From an uncultured Prevotellaceae bacterium (GTDB lineage Bacteria; Bacteroidota; Bacteroidia; Bacteroidales; Bacteroidaceae), in assembly GCA_902780025.1 (NCBI GenBank), contig CACZDV010000013.1, positions 20,539 to 84,538 of the forward strand: a DNA stretch of 64,000 bases, read 5' to 3'. The notes beneath the pieces were generated by a model. That model was not told the DNA's origin. It did not search any database and saw nothing but the letters and a program-made list of their open reading frames with translations. Both the position numbers and the translations under genes were made by a program. Below are positions 7,640 to 15,504 of this stretch, one piece after another. Every line of letters starts with the position of its first letter. Positions within the stretch are counted from its first letter, which is position 1.

Positions 7640-8560
7640 CTACTCCTTGTGTCGTTGTTCATCAATCATGTCCATCAGCCGATCGCTGACACCTGTCACA
7701 CATTTCCTGCAAAACATCTTTCCGCTTGTTAGTATTCTTTCGTAATCTTCTTCTGTCAATTCCTTTATCTTACTGCCATATTCTATGTAAGTCAACGGCG
7801 TTTGTTCCTCCAGTTTGTTTACGCAATCCTTAACCAACATACACGATTCGGCAAAGTGGGAATTGAACGCAACGGTATGTGCAAACGTCTCACTTGGTGC
7901 AAAACCAGTACTAAAGTAGCGTCGTAACTGAGGACTGTGGTCGTAGGTGTCAAGCAGATAAATAGCAAGAGCTTCGGTTATTGCAAAGTAATCGGAACCT
8001 TTGTATAAACGGTATTCTCTGCCGTCGGCCATAAAAACCAACGGTTTCTTTAGAAATGGCTGAGCTAATATTCTCAATAGGACGCGAAACTTACTTTTAA
8101 TTGTCCCGTAACGCCAAGGTTTATTATTCAAGAAACGATTGCGTGTATATTCATAGGTCTCACTATCAGGAAGGTCGGCCATACATATCGCCTGTAGGAA
8201 GTTACGACCCTTGTTCTCATTCATGAAACTAATGATGTGCTGATTGCTCCAAACAGGATAGTCCTGTCCGCTTAACATAAACAAATAATCGTAACGTACG
8301 CCACTACTTATAGCAGCGCGAATCATTTCCATTTGAAAAAACACTTGCGTAAAACTGCCCCACATGACCCTAATACGCTTTTCAATAAAAAGGATTTTTC
8401 CTTGACGTCTCTCACATTTTTCCAATTGTTCTTTAAACGGTACAATATCGTAACTGGCATCAATGTGGATATAACAATCACTGTCAGAAGGCAGACTGTT
8501 GACAAACCTCAACAAGTGTTGAGCATCCGTATATGCAGAAATCAAAAATGCAATTCTCAT
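7640..8560 (-). CDS. Beta-1,6-N-acetylglucosaminyltransferase-like enzyme (GT14, core-2/I-branching family)
   Basis: The 306-residue protein has the GT14 layout. An N-terminal MRIAFLISAY strand is followed by HIDASYD (about residue 32), WGSFTQVFFQM (about 67), MLSGQDYP (about 94) and a C-terminal TFAHTVAFNS block. In animals the family branches mucin O-glycans; bacterial members sit in capsule and O-antigen clusters. It probably adds a sugar branch to the surface polysaccharide. It has its own promoter, divergent from the acyltransferase-3 gene. Confidence 0.85.
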   Translation of the reverse strand: MRIAFLISAYTDAQHLLRFVNSLPSDSDCYIHIDASYDIVPFKEQLEKCERRQGKILFIEKRIRVMWGSFTQVFFQMEMIRAAISSGVRYDYLFMLSGQDYPVWSNQHIISFMNENKGRNFLQAICMADLPDSETYEYTRNRFLNNKPWRYGTIKSKFRVLLRILAQPFLKKPLVFMADGREYRLYKGSDYFAITEALAIYLLDTYDHSPQLRRYFSTGFAPSETFAHTVAFNSHFAESCMLVKDCVNKLEEQTPLTYIEYGSKIKELTEEDYERILTSGKMFCRKCVTGVSDRLMDMIDEQRHKE

Positions 8561-8579
8561 CTTTTTTCCTTATAGGATG

Positions 8580-8610
8580 CAAATATACCACATTTTTTTT
8601 GATTTCCAAA
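8580..8610 (-). promoter_or_regulatory. Promoter of the GT14 gene
   Basis: Minus strand: TTTG (8610-8607), 19 bases, TATATTTG (8587-8580), 20 bases before the ATG at 8560. It overlaps the divergent promoter at 8598-8628, so the two may compete for polymerase. Confidence 0.75.
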
Positions 8611-8628
8611 AGTTTTTTTATACTTTTG
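8598..8628 (+). promoter_or_regulatory. Promoter of the acyltransferase-3 gene
   Basis: TTTG (8598-8601), 19 bases, TACTTTTG (8621-8628), followed by CA and an A-rich leader to the ATG at 8657. Confidence 0.75.
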
Positions 8629-8656
8629 CAAAAAAAATATCCTTTTTATCATCGCA

Positions 8657-9748
8657 ATGGAAAGTATGCCCCAGAAGAAACCCCGTTTAGAATGGCTTGA
8701 CGCCCTCAGAGGATTTACCATGATTCTCGTTGTTGCTTATCATGTAGCCATCATGGGGTTTGGCGAGTCTTGGAGACACTCTTCGTCCATCCCGTTTCTG
8801 ATGCTATTCCGTATGCCGCTGTTTTTCTTCGTCAGTGGTTTTTTGGCTTATAAGGCTTCGCAGGTATGGACTGCCGGTAACCTTGGAACACTTGTCTTGA
8901 AGAAATTTCGTGTACAGGTAGTACCAACAGTCTTTTTCTTTCTGTTGGCTACTGCTATTTTTCACAAGAAGTTCCTGACGGGAATGATGGACAATCTGGC
9001 TTCTGACATGAAAGGTGGTTACTGGTTCACGATAGTACTGCTATACATGTTTCTTATCTACTATCCATTTGCTTATTTGGAAAGCAAGCTGAAGGTCAAG
9101 TCGTGGATTCCTATTACCTTGCTTTTTGTTTTGTCGATGGCAGTCTATGAGACCAACTATCTGCCTAAAGTGTTTGAGTGGGCTCAAGGGTCGAGGTTGC
9201 GCAAAACAGTCATAACCGATTTCCTCAATTATTCCAGTGTCAACCAGTTGTTGCTCTACTTCCCTTTCTTCCTCTATGGCAACATCGTTCATCGCTACTG
9301 GGACAAGGCGCAGCGGGTGATGGACAGCAAGTGGTTCTTCCCCATTGTTGTCATCGTGGTAATCTTGGCGACTCTCGATGCACTAAAGTGGCACACGCTA
9401 CGCATGACATGGGCAATTATCCCCTTAACTGTTTCAAAATTCGGACTACTCACCATCGTCTTCATGTATTTCCGACATTACAAGGAGTATTTCACCAAAC
9501 TATCACCTATTGGTTCCTCTCTGCAATATATTGGCCGTCGTACGCTGGACATCTATCTCATACACTTCCTCTTCCTGCCCAACCTGCCTGGCGTAGGGAC
9601 ATTCTTCAATACGCATGCCCACAATTTCGCCATTGACACGTCTCTTTCTGTCATTGTCGGTATGCTTATCATTGGATTCTGTATCATCACCTCCAACATC
9701 CTCCGCATCAGTCCCTTCTTCAAGAAGTGGCTGTTCGGACGGACGTAG
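8657..9748 (+). CDS. Acyltransferase family 3 membrane protein (OafA/YrhL-like)
   Basis: A 363-residue polytopic protein with about ten hydrophobic helices. The N-terminal signature is WLDALRGFTMILVVAYHVA, with the catalytic-type Arg of the first helix and the conserved His of the family. Members move acetyl or other acyl groups from the cytoplasm to exported sugars, so O-acetylation of this locus' polysaccharide is the likely role. It lies alone on the plus strand between the GT14 gene and the DUF3987 block, with its own promoter and a terminator at 9794-9829. Confidence 0.85.
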   Translation: MESMPQKKPRLEWLDALRGFTMILVVAYHVAIMGFGESWRHSSSIPFLMLFRMPLFFFVSGFLAYKASQVWTAGNLGTLVLKKFRVQVVPTVFFFLLATAIFHKKFLTGMMDNLASDMKGGYWFTIVLLYMFLIYYPFAYLESKLKVKSWIPITLLFVLSMAVYETNYLPKVFEWAQGSRLRKTVITDFLNYSSVNQLLLYFPFFLYGNIVHRYWDKAQRVMDSKWFFPIVVIVVILATLDALKWHTLRMTWAIIPLTVSKFGLLTIVFMYFRHYKEYFTKLSPIGSSLQYIGRRTLDIYLIHFLFLPNLPGVGTFFNTHAHNFAIDTSLSVIVGMLIIGFCIITSNILRISPFFKKWLFGRT

Positions 9749-9759
9749 AAGGCTGTCAG

Positions 9760-9779
9760 AATTGTCAGAATTGTCAGAA
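9760..9779 (+). repeat. Left 20-bp direct repeat flanking the DUF3987 block
   Basis: AATTGTCAGAATTGTCAGAA, itself two TTGTCAGAA units, is found identically at 13880-13899. A further GTCAGA lies just upstream at 9755-9760. Confidence 0.8.
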
Positions 9780-9793
9780 AGAGATAGAAAAAG

Positions 9794-9829
9794 AAAAGCA
9801 TCCCAAGGGGGAATTCCTGGGATGCTTTT
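9794..9829. terminator. Bidirectional terminator
   Basis: AAAAGCATCCC (9794-9804) pairs with GGGATGCTTTT (9819-9829), with AGG/CCT inside. The A-run on one side and the T-run on the other let it end both the plus-strand acyltransferase transcript and the minus-strand DUF3987 transcript. Confidence 0.85.
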
Positions 9830-9832
9830 GGT

Positions 9833-12226
9833 TCACGCGGCATGCTTCTTGTAGTACTCCTCGGTCTTGTAGAAAATCTTCTGATGGGGGTCTTCGGCTA
9901 TCCAGCCACGCTTCTTCCATTGCGAGCGGAGGTTGCTGGCGGCTTTTGAGAAATCGCCCGAGGTGGAACATTGCGACCTGTATTGCACCTCAAACTCCTG
10001 CTTGGTGAACGAGTCGCCCAACTGCTCCAGAAGACAGGCTACGCCGGGCTTCATGATACGATTGTCCTGTGCCAACTTGCTGGCGGCCTCCTCGCCGAGC
10101 AGACACATCTTTACCCAGAGGTTGTAGTCAAAGGTCCACGTAACGAACTCCTCAATCTCCTTGCTCCACTTCATGCCGTTCATGATGTAAAGCAGGATGG
10201 CCTTGCGGAAGGCGATGTCGGCAGCACGATAGGACATCTTCTCGTAGGTCTCATTGCCCATCATCAGCGAACGTTCCTCGGCACGGTCGAGCAGCCATTC
10301 GATGTGGCGCTTGGCCTGCTTGCAGACGACAAGCCCCTTGGCCGACTCCAGACGCGCCAGAAAGACGGTCAGGTTCTTATCGAATGCCTCGTCGTAGTCC
10401 TTGAATCTGGGGCGGTGTTCCAAGTCTTCCTTCACGATGGTCGACAGGTCGATGCGCGAAAAGGTGCCGTTGTCGATGTTCGAACCGAGAAACATCTTGC
10501 CCGTGTTGGGTGTCGTGCAGAATACCACATTCCAGCGCAGCGTGGTGCGAGCCTTGACCGATTGCGTACCCACGCGTTCCTGTCCGTACTTATCGGTATC
10601 GAAGTCGCGGCGGATAATCTCAGTCACCTCGCTGACAGCCCCTCCTGCCACCTTCTTCAGCTGCTCCAGCTCGTCCATCATGGTGAAGAGGGCCTTGTTG
10701 CCACAGCGCTCTGCATCGTCAAGACGCTGGGTGAAAGCTGCGTTGGTCATGTCTGCGTCTACCACCTGCACGCAGATGTCATGGGGGCGCTCGGGCTTGT
10801 CCTTGTTGGCACCCCTGGCATTGGTCTCCTCAGCCCACTCACGCTCTTTCTGACGTGCTATCTTGTCGCGCTCTTCAATAGGACGCAGGATGTGGGAGAT
10901 AGGTTCCTTAATGCTCGACTTGCCGATGCTCATCGGAGCCACGAGGCCGCAGATGTGGGTCAGCTCGCGCGTTGTTCCGTCCCAGAACTGTGCCTTCACG
11001 CCGCCAGTATAGGTGGCAAAGGCAGCCATCGAGGTGTTCATGATGGCAGGCCAATAGCCGCGAGGTGCCTTTGAGGTGATGAGTCGCATGGGAGCAGGCA
11101 GTCGCTTGGGCATCTGGGGCTGACGCATCAGCGAGTCCTCGTCCTGACCGTTCTCAATGCTCACGCGCTTGCGGGCCAACAGGATGGCAGTCTTCAGCTT
11201 CTCCGGCATGGTCTGGGTCTGGTTGCGACGACAGGCGCTGTCGATGGTGGCGTTCACACGTTCCTGTGCCTCGCCATAGTTGGGCATCACACGCTTGATC
11301 CACTGTGCATCCTCATTGCAGACGTGTCGCAGATGGCAGGCCATGCTGAAGATGAACGAGTTGCGGTTGCCATGCTCAGGAATGCCCCCCATCTGGTCGG
11401 CCAGTTCCTCGACGATGTACGCATAGGGAATGCCCATGTAGTCGGCAGGGTAGTCGCTGGCGACGGTCTGCGCTGCCGGCTGCTGTGTCGCGACAGCATC
11501 CTGGGCGGCCATTCCGCGCCCGTCGACGGTCTGCGCTGCCGGCTGCTGTGTCGCGACAGCATCCTGGGCGGCCATTCCGCGCCCGTCGATGGTCAGTCCG
11601 CGGTCGGTGTAGGCCTTCTGACGCTTGGCTATCTCCTCGTCCGACAGATGGGCATACCATCCGTCGCTGGTGTAGAGCTGCGAGTCGGCGTCGGTGATGT
11701 AGATCATGCGCTCAGGCGTACAGCAGTCTTCGTCAAAGTCTACACCCAGCGCCTTTGTGTAGGCCTCCTGGGCCTCACGGATGGTCATCCCCAGAGGGAG
11801 ACGGATGTCCAGGTGCAGCTTGCCCGATGCCGAGCGCTCCACATGCAGCAGCATGCCCTGCCACTGGCCGCCCTCCTCACTATTAAGAAGGTACGCGCGT
11901 GAGAGCGCAGGTTCCACCTGACTCATGTCGTCAATGTCGACACAGGTCTGATACGTGAACTCGTCAGGGAGGATGGCGTTCTGCGCACGATGATCGTCGC
12001 TGAAGCGGAAGTAGTGAGGACAGCGGAAGGGCAGTCCGCTCTTCAGCCTGCGACGCTCGTCGTGGTTCTGCTCCTTGCGGATAGCGGCCACCAACTCTGC
12101 GAGTTCCTTACTCTTGGTCAGCTCGAAATAATCCTCGAGCGACGTCTCATAAACTTTGCCCTTTGACTTGGGAGCATTCAGGGACTTGTTCATTGCAATG
12201 CTCTTGCGGTAACTCTGTGATGTCAT
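9833..12226 (-). CDS. BT4734-like N-terminal domain plus DUF3987 (primase/helicase-like) protein
   Basis: A 797-residue protein of the type seen on Bacteroidota mobile elements and beside capsule loci. Residues about 60-190 resemble the BT4734/BF3469 N-terminal domain (primase-polymerase-like). A middle region (255-330) resembles a primase C-terminal domain. Residues about 390-700 form the DUF3987 P-loop part, with a Walker A-like APMSIGKSS and a Walker B-like FTMMDELEQL. A Gln/Ala-rich linker holds a perfect 21-residue duplication encoded by the repeat at 11461-11586. Replication initiation or mobilisation of an element is plausible, but its true role beside polysaccharide loci is unknown. 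No integrase lies next to it. A -7 element lies at 12269-12276. Confidence 0.8.
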   Translation of the reverse strand: MTSQSYRKSIAMNKSLNAPKSKGKVYETSLEDYFELTKSKELAELVAAIRKEQNHDERRRLKSGLPFRCPHYFRFSDDHRAQNAILPDEFTYQTCVDIDDMSQVEPALSRAYLLNSEEGGQWQGMLLHVERSASGKLHLDIRLPLGMTIREAQEAYTKALGVDFDEDCCTPERMIYITDADSQLYTSDGWYAHLSDEEIAKRQKAYTDRGLTIDGRGMAAQDAVATQQPAAQTVDGRGMAAQDAVATQQPAAQTVASDYPADYMGIPYAYIVEELADQMGGIPEHGNRNSFIFSMACHLRHVCNEDAQWIKRVMPNYGEAQERVNATIDSACRRNQTQTMPEKLKTAILLARKRVSIENGQDEDSLMRQPQMPKRLPAPMRLITSKAPRGYWPAIMNTSMAAFATYTGGVKAQFWDGTTRELTHICGLVAPMSIGKSSIKEPISHILRPIEERDKIARQKEREWAEETNARGANKDKPERPHDICVQVVDADMTNAAFTQRLDDAERCGNKALFTMMDELEQLKKVAGGAVSEVTEIIRRDFDTDKYGQERVGTQSVKARTTLRWNVVFCTTPNTGKMFLGSNIDNGTFSRIDLSTIVKEDLEHRPRFKDYDEAFDKNLTVFLARLESAKGLVVCKQAKRHIEWLLDRAEERSLMMGNETYEKMSYRAADIAFRKAILLYIMNGMKWSKEIEEFVTWTFDYNLWVKMCLLGEEAASKLAQDNRIMKPGVACLLEQLGDSFTKQEFEVQYRSQCSTSGDFSKAASNLRSQWKKRGWIAEDPHQKIFYKTEEYYKKHAA
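11461..11586 (-). repeat. Perfect 63-bp tandem duplication inside the DUF3987 gene
   Basis: Copy one is 11461-11523 and copy two 11524-11586, with no differences that I can find. It encodes two identical 21-residue units (VDGRGMAAQDAV and following) in the interdomain linker and keeps the frame. Identity at the DNA level points to a recent duplication. Confidence 0.9.
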
Positions 12227-12268
12227 ACATTACACGTTTTTGAGGGTTAAACATTAAAATTATCACCA

Positions 12269-12276
12269 CAAAGTTA
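12269..12276 (-). promoter_or_regulatory. -7 element of the DUF3987 gene
   Basis: TAACTTTG on the minus strand, 43 bases before the ATG at 12226. A weak -33 (GTTG) lies 20 bases further upstream. Confidence 0.55.
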
Positions 12277-12322
12277 CGCATATAAATCATGTAAAACAAC
12301 GTATTCCCGCCTTTACCTCACA

Positions 12323-12385
12323 GTCGGAAAACAGTTGGGGGCAAAGTCGGAAAATGTCGGAAAACCCATGGGGATTGCCGGAAAA
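12323..12385 (-). repeat. Four iteron-like GTCGGAAAA repeats
   Basis: GTCGGAAAA (plus-strand reading) occurs at 12323, 12346 and 12356, with GCCGGAAAA at 12377. The spacings of 23, 10 and 21 bp are close to whole helical turns. They lie upstream of the DUF3987 promoter and downstream of the preceding gene. They could be operators or replication iterons. Confidence 0.65.
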
Positions 12386-12414
12386 GAGTTGGAGCGTTGT
12401 TGGGCTTTTCGGGG

Positions 12415-12996
12415 TTAGTAATCCTGGGTGACCTTTCGTTTCAAGACAGGAACAAACTCCATCGCAATCATGTTACAGACCGTGCGGTTCTCGGCCTCCA
12501 CAGGATTCAGATAGCTCGTCTTCGTCCACAGCGGCCACCCCTCCTCCTTGTTCATAATGGTATAGTCGCCATGATGGCGCACATTGTCCTTGCCCTTGCC
12601 GGGAATCATGCTGGTGATGACGCTGTCGAAGCGGTTGACGGTTATCTTGAAGATGATGCCCTCGTCATACATCACGCGCATCACGTGCGCCCACGTCCAC
12701 CGTTCCGTGCCGCTCGATATCTTCACGTCCACCGCCCTGACAATCTCAATCAGCCGTGCTGCCACTTCAGGCTGGCGATAGTAGGGCATGAAGTCCTTGG
12801 GCATGTGCTCGGCATCAATGATCTGCCCGCCGCCCACTTCGTTCTGGAACCACTTTCCCAACTGCGGATTCCCAATGCGGTCGGCCCACTTAGCCACCAG
12901 CTCCACGAATGGTTTGCGCCTTGCCACCGTGTTCATCGCCTTCGTATGAGCAGTAATGAAGTCAATGGGGATAGGCTTCTGTTCGTTCACCTCCAT
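12415..12996 (-). CDS. Unknown protein of the DUF3987 block (193 aa)
   Basis: A soluble-looking protein of 193 residues without signal peptide, membrane segment or motif I can name. The sequence is mixed alpha/beta with several Trp residues (WADRIGNPQLGKWF near 39-52) and a Lys/Arg-rich C-terminus. The start is 6 bp after the stop of the 13003-13677 gene, so the two are one operon. They move with the DUF3987 gene inside the same flanking repeats and may support the same element. I cannot assign a function. Confidence 0.7.
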   Translation of the reverse strand: MEVNEQKPIPIDFITAHTKAMNTVARRKPFVELVAKWADRIGNPQLGKWFQNEVGGGQIIDAEHMPKDFMPYYRQPEVAARLIEIVRAVDVKISSGTERWTWAHVMRVMYDEGIIFKITVNRFDSVITSMIPGKGKDNVRHHGDYTIMNKEEGWPLWTKTSYLNPVEAENRTVCNMIAMEFVPVLKRKVTQDY

Positions 12997-13002
12997 ATCG
13001 CC

Positions 13003-13677
13003 TTACCATCTGGTCGCTTCGTTCAACTTCTTGATGACATCACCCAACTCCATGTCGTGCGTACGGAACTTGACGGAAAGAAGATCATCACCAAAAACCG
13101 AGTAATACTGCATCAGCTGGTAGTGCAGGTCGTTGTACACCACCTCCTCAGTACCGTATGCCTCGAAATACAAACCCTCATGAGGATTGCTCTTCACCTG
13201 GTATTCACGATGCTCCGCCCAGCTGCCCTGCGGACTGAAGATGCTCAGCGTCGCCTCGAAATCCATCTGCGGTTTCGGCGTACCGTCATCCCACTTCTCC
13301 TTACTATCGGGAAACCTCACAACGCAGCCCAACCGCTTTAGGTGCTCGCCCATAAACTCAATACCCACAGGCTCCAACTGCTGGAAGTCGTACTCCACCA
13401 TCTTGGCAAACCAATAGAGATTAGTGCCGTTGCACTGAGTCTCGCGGCTATAGGGACACAATACGCGGCAATCCTCCAGCTCAGCCTCCCACACCAGCAT
13501 ACCGGCAGGAAACTCATCGCCCTGGTCAATAATCGGATACTGCTTAGCCTTAAACACGCCAGCCTCACCATCCACGTCATCCTCCCAAGTCATCAGCGTG
13601 GCAATATGGCGGCCTATCTTGCCCCCAGCATAAATCACGTTGTAGGGCGCATCCAGTTTCAGAATCTTACTGTTCAT
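13003..13677 (-). CDS. Unknown protein of the DUF3987 block (224 aa)
   Basis: Start chosen at ATG 13677 (MNSKILKLDAPYNVIYAGG). An upstream in-frame Met at 13716 lies beyond a strong promoter (13704-13734) and cannot be on its transcript. There is no signal peptide or membrane helix. Acidic and aromatic residues are frequent, and the middle contains two Cys (RVLCPYSRETQC). No family is recognised. It is the first gene of the minus-strand operon with the 12415-12996 gene. Confidence 0.7.
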   Translation of the reverse strand: MNSKILKLDAPYNVIYAGGKIGRHIATLMTWEDDVDGEAGVFKAKQYPIIDQGDEFPAGMLVWEAELEDCRVLCPYSRETQCNGTNLYWFAKMVEYDFQQLEPVGIEFMGEHLKRLGCVVRFPDSKEKWDDGTPKPQMDFEATLSIFSPQGSWAEHREYQVKSNPHEGLYFEAYGTEEVVYNDLHYQLMQYYSVFGDDLLSVKFRTHDMELGDVIKKLNEATRW

Positions 13678-13703
13678 CGTCTCATCCGTTTTTAACTTTT
13701 CTG

Positions 13704-13734
13704 CAAAGATACGCATTTATTTCCAACCGCCAAA
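13704..13734 (-). promoter_or_regulatory. Promoter of the two-gene unknown operon
   Basis: Minus strand: TTTG (13734-13731), 19 bases, TATCTTTG (13711-13704). A third TTGTCAGAATTGTCAGAA word, inverted relative to the flanking copies, sits directly upstream at 13740-13757 in operator position. Confidence 0.75.
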
Positions 13735-13739
13735 TCATT

Positions 13740-13757
13740 TTCTGACAATTCTGACAA
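13740..13757 (-). repeat. Inverted internal copy of the TTGTCAGAA repeat
   Basis: TTCTGACAATTCTGACAA is the reverse complement of the 18-base core of the flanking repeats at 9760 and 13880. The rest of 13758-13880 is AT-rich and holds a direct repeat of TAAATATTTATA (about 13807 and 13833). No gene is seen in 13678-13977. Confidence 0.75.
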
Positions 13758-13879
13758 ATGACAAATCATTTTTTCGCACCAGCCTATCGGAAATACCTAT
13801 TTCATTTAAATATTTATAGAATATTAATTAAATATTTATACAATGTAATTACCGCCGCCTTCAAATTCTGACGTGTAAT

Positions 13880-13899
13880 AATTGTCAGAATTGTCAGAA
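13880..13899 (+). repeat. Right 20-bp direct repeat flanking the DUF3987 block
   Basis: Identical to 9760-9779 and in the same orientation, bounding a segment of about 4.1 kb. Confidence 0.8.
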
Positions 13900-13906
13900 C
13901 GGCAAG

Positions 13907-13972
13907 TGACCCATCTGCCCCCGCTAGATGACCCATCTAACCTCCTCAGATGGCCCATCTAACCACGCCAGA
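13907..13972. repeat. Three tandem 22-bp repeats after the flippase gene
   Basis: Units start at 13907, 13929 and 13951 with TGACCCATCT or TGGCCCATCT and end in AGA; a partial fourth unit (TGACC) begins at 13973. Each junction holds AGATG(A/G)CCCATCT, a near-palindrome. They end 5 bp before the flippase stop codon on the minus strand, so they would be in its 3' UTR. Confidence 0.85.
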
Positions 13973-13977
13973 TGACC

Positions 13978-15411
13978 TTACCGCTTTTTTCGGAAGAAAT
14001 TGATGCATTCATCCATCACCTTCGCCTGCAGAATCTTCATGATGCCAGCATAGAGCAGGGCGGCAATCAGGATACGAGCTACAAGAAGCAATGCCAAATT
14101 AGTAATCCCAGTGGTAGAGATATAAGTAACAACCATTACAACCAAACTAACAGCCAAGAACGGAAGCATATCTTTCAGAACATCAAGCAATCGCAGATGT
14201 ATCAATCGTGCGCCTACTATTTGCCAGACAATGAGCCATAATATGGTCAGGCCTGAATAGGCCAATACAATTGCAGTGATTCCCTTAGGATATAACAATA
14301 GCACTAAGGACAATTGTACAAACATCTGCCCAAAGTTACACCACATATACAAATCAGAGCGTCCACTGGAAACAATTAGATTATGGTAAAGAATATAAAA
14401 TGGCATAAAGGCACCACCAACGCACAGAACTTGGAGCAAAAGAATACTATCTCGCCACTTTTCACCAATAGTTAGCAATATAAATTCGTGGGAAACCATC
14501 GCCAAACCAAACATAGCCGGAAAGGACAAAAAAGCCGTAAAGCGCAGTAGTTTCCTGAAAACACGAATCTCTCTTTCACGCTCGTCAGAGACTGACACCA
14601 ATACCGTCTGTGCTATCTGATTGATAGTGGTTGAAATGGTCGAGTGTGCCATTGAGTTCCATTTGTTTGCCTGAGAATAGTTACCCACAGAACTGATAGA
14701 GAACAGGCGTCCGAAAACGAAGGTCAAAATGTTCTGATTAATAATGTTGATAATGTTTGTAACCATTAGCTTGATACAAAACGAGAACATTCGCTTGACA
14801 GGTCCAAAATCAATTTTCAGCGACGGACGCCAAGGAGCGTAGTAGAAACGACCGATGTCAGAAACTATAACATATACAAGCTGTTGCCCGACCAAACTCC
14901 AATATGAAAATTTCAGTAATGCAAGGGTTATACCTGTTACACCTGCCAAGACAAGCGCCGTAACACTAATGATAGCCAACTCGCGGTTCATCATATTCTT
15001 TGTCAAATATGTTCCGCTGACTAACGCTAATGCTGAAATAGGTAGGCTTAAGAAGAGTACTCGTGACACAAAAGTAAGACACGGCTGTTTGAAAAATACA
15101 GCAATTACGGGAGCACAAAAGAAAAGCAGTAAATACAAGACACTACTTACACAGATATTGAGCCAAAACACCGAGTTATAGTCGTTATCTGTGGCGTGTT
15201 TTAAATTAATCAGAGCAGTCCCGAATCCCCCAGACTGTATCGCTCCCGCTATGGCGGAAAAAATGGCCAGCACTCCTACTATTCCATATTCTGCAGGTGT
15301 GAGCAAGCGAGCTAAAAAAATACCAAACACAAGGTTGAGCACTTGTGTCGTTCCGTTGCTCATCGCTCCCCAGAAGAGTCCCTTTGCAGTTTTTTCTTTT
15401 AAATTTTCCAT
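13978..15411 (-). CDS. Wzx-type oligosaccharide flippase (MOP superfamily)
   Basis: A polytopic protein of about 477 residues with 12-14 hydrophobic helices and the typical start MENLKEKTAKGLFWGAMSNG. Family members flip undecaprenyl-linked oligosaccharides across the cytoplasmic membrane (Wzx/polysaccharide biosynthesis family). The start at 15411 matches the family. A longer in-frame start at 15453 would include the promoter at 15423-15454. The leader from that promoter would be only a few bases. It implies a Wzy-dependent or similar surface glycan, though no polymerase is in view. Confidence 0.88.
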   Translation of the reverse strand: MENLKEKTAKGLFWGAMSNGTTQVLNLVFGIFLARLLTPAEYGIVGVLAIFSAIAGAIQSGGFGTALINLKHATDNDYNSVFWLNICVSSVLYLLLFFCAPVIAVFFKQPCLTFVSRVLFLSLPISALALVSGTYLTKNMMNRELAIISVTALVLAGVTGITLALLKFSYWSLVGQQLVYVIVSDIGRFYYAPWRPSLKIDFGPVKRMFSFCIKLMVTNIINIINQNILTFVFGRLFSISSVGNYSQANKWNSMAHSTISTTINQIAQTVLVSVSDEREREIRVFRKLLRFTAFLSFPAMFGLAMVSHEFILLTIGEKWRDSILLLQVLCVGGAFMPFYILYHNLIVSSGRSDLYMWCNFGQMFVQLSLVLLLYPKGITAIVLAYSGLTILWLIVWQIVGARLIHLRLLDVLKDMLPFLAVSLVVMVVTYISTTGITNLALLLVARILIAALLYAGIMKILQAKVMDECINFFRKKR

Positions 15412-15422
15412 ATCTTGTGCTG

Positions 15423-15454
15423 CAAAAATACTAGTTTTATTTTTTTCTTCCAAA
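15423..15454 (-). promoter_or_regulatory. Promoter of the flippase gene
   Basis: Minus strand: TTTG (15454-15451), 20 bases, TATTTTTG (15430-15423). The distance to the ATG at 15411 allows only about 5-8 bases of leader. Confidence 0.65.
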
Positions 15455-15463
15455 TATATTTAG

Positions 15464-15471
15464 TACTTTTG
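15464..15471 (+). promoter_or_regulatory. -7 element of the GT8-LicD genes
   Basis: TACTTTTG, 33 bases before the ATG at 15505. The -33 region is only T-rich. It is divergent from the flippase promoter. Confidence 0.6.
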
Positions 15472-15504
15472 CACAAAATATACACTTATACAGACTTTCC
15501 GCGA

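Noticed and set aside
9971-11074. 367-codon plus-strand ORF opposite the DUF3987 gene
   Set aside because: The minus-strand protein has P-loop and domain motifs; the plus-strand frame has none and no promoter.
12397-13341. 314-codon plus-strand ORF opposite the two unknown genes
   Set aside because: The minus-strand pair has an excellent promoter, operon spacing and protein-like composition; the plus frame is His/Leu-rich shadow sequence.
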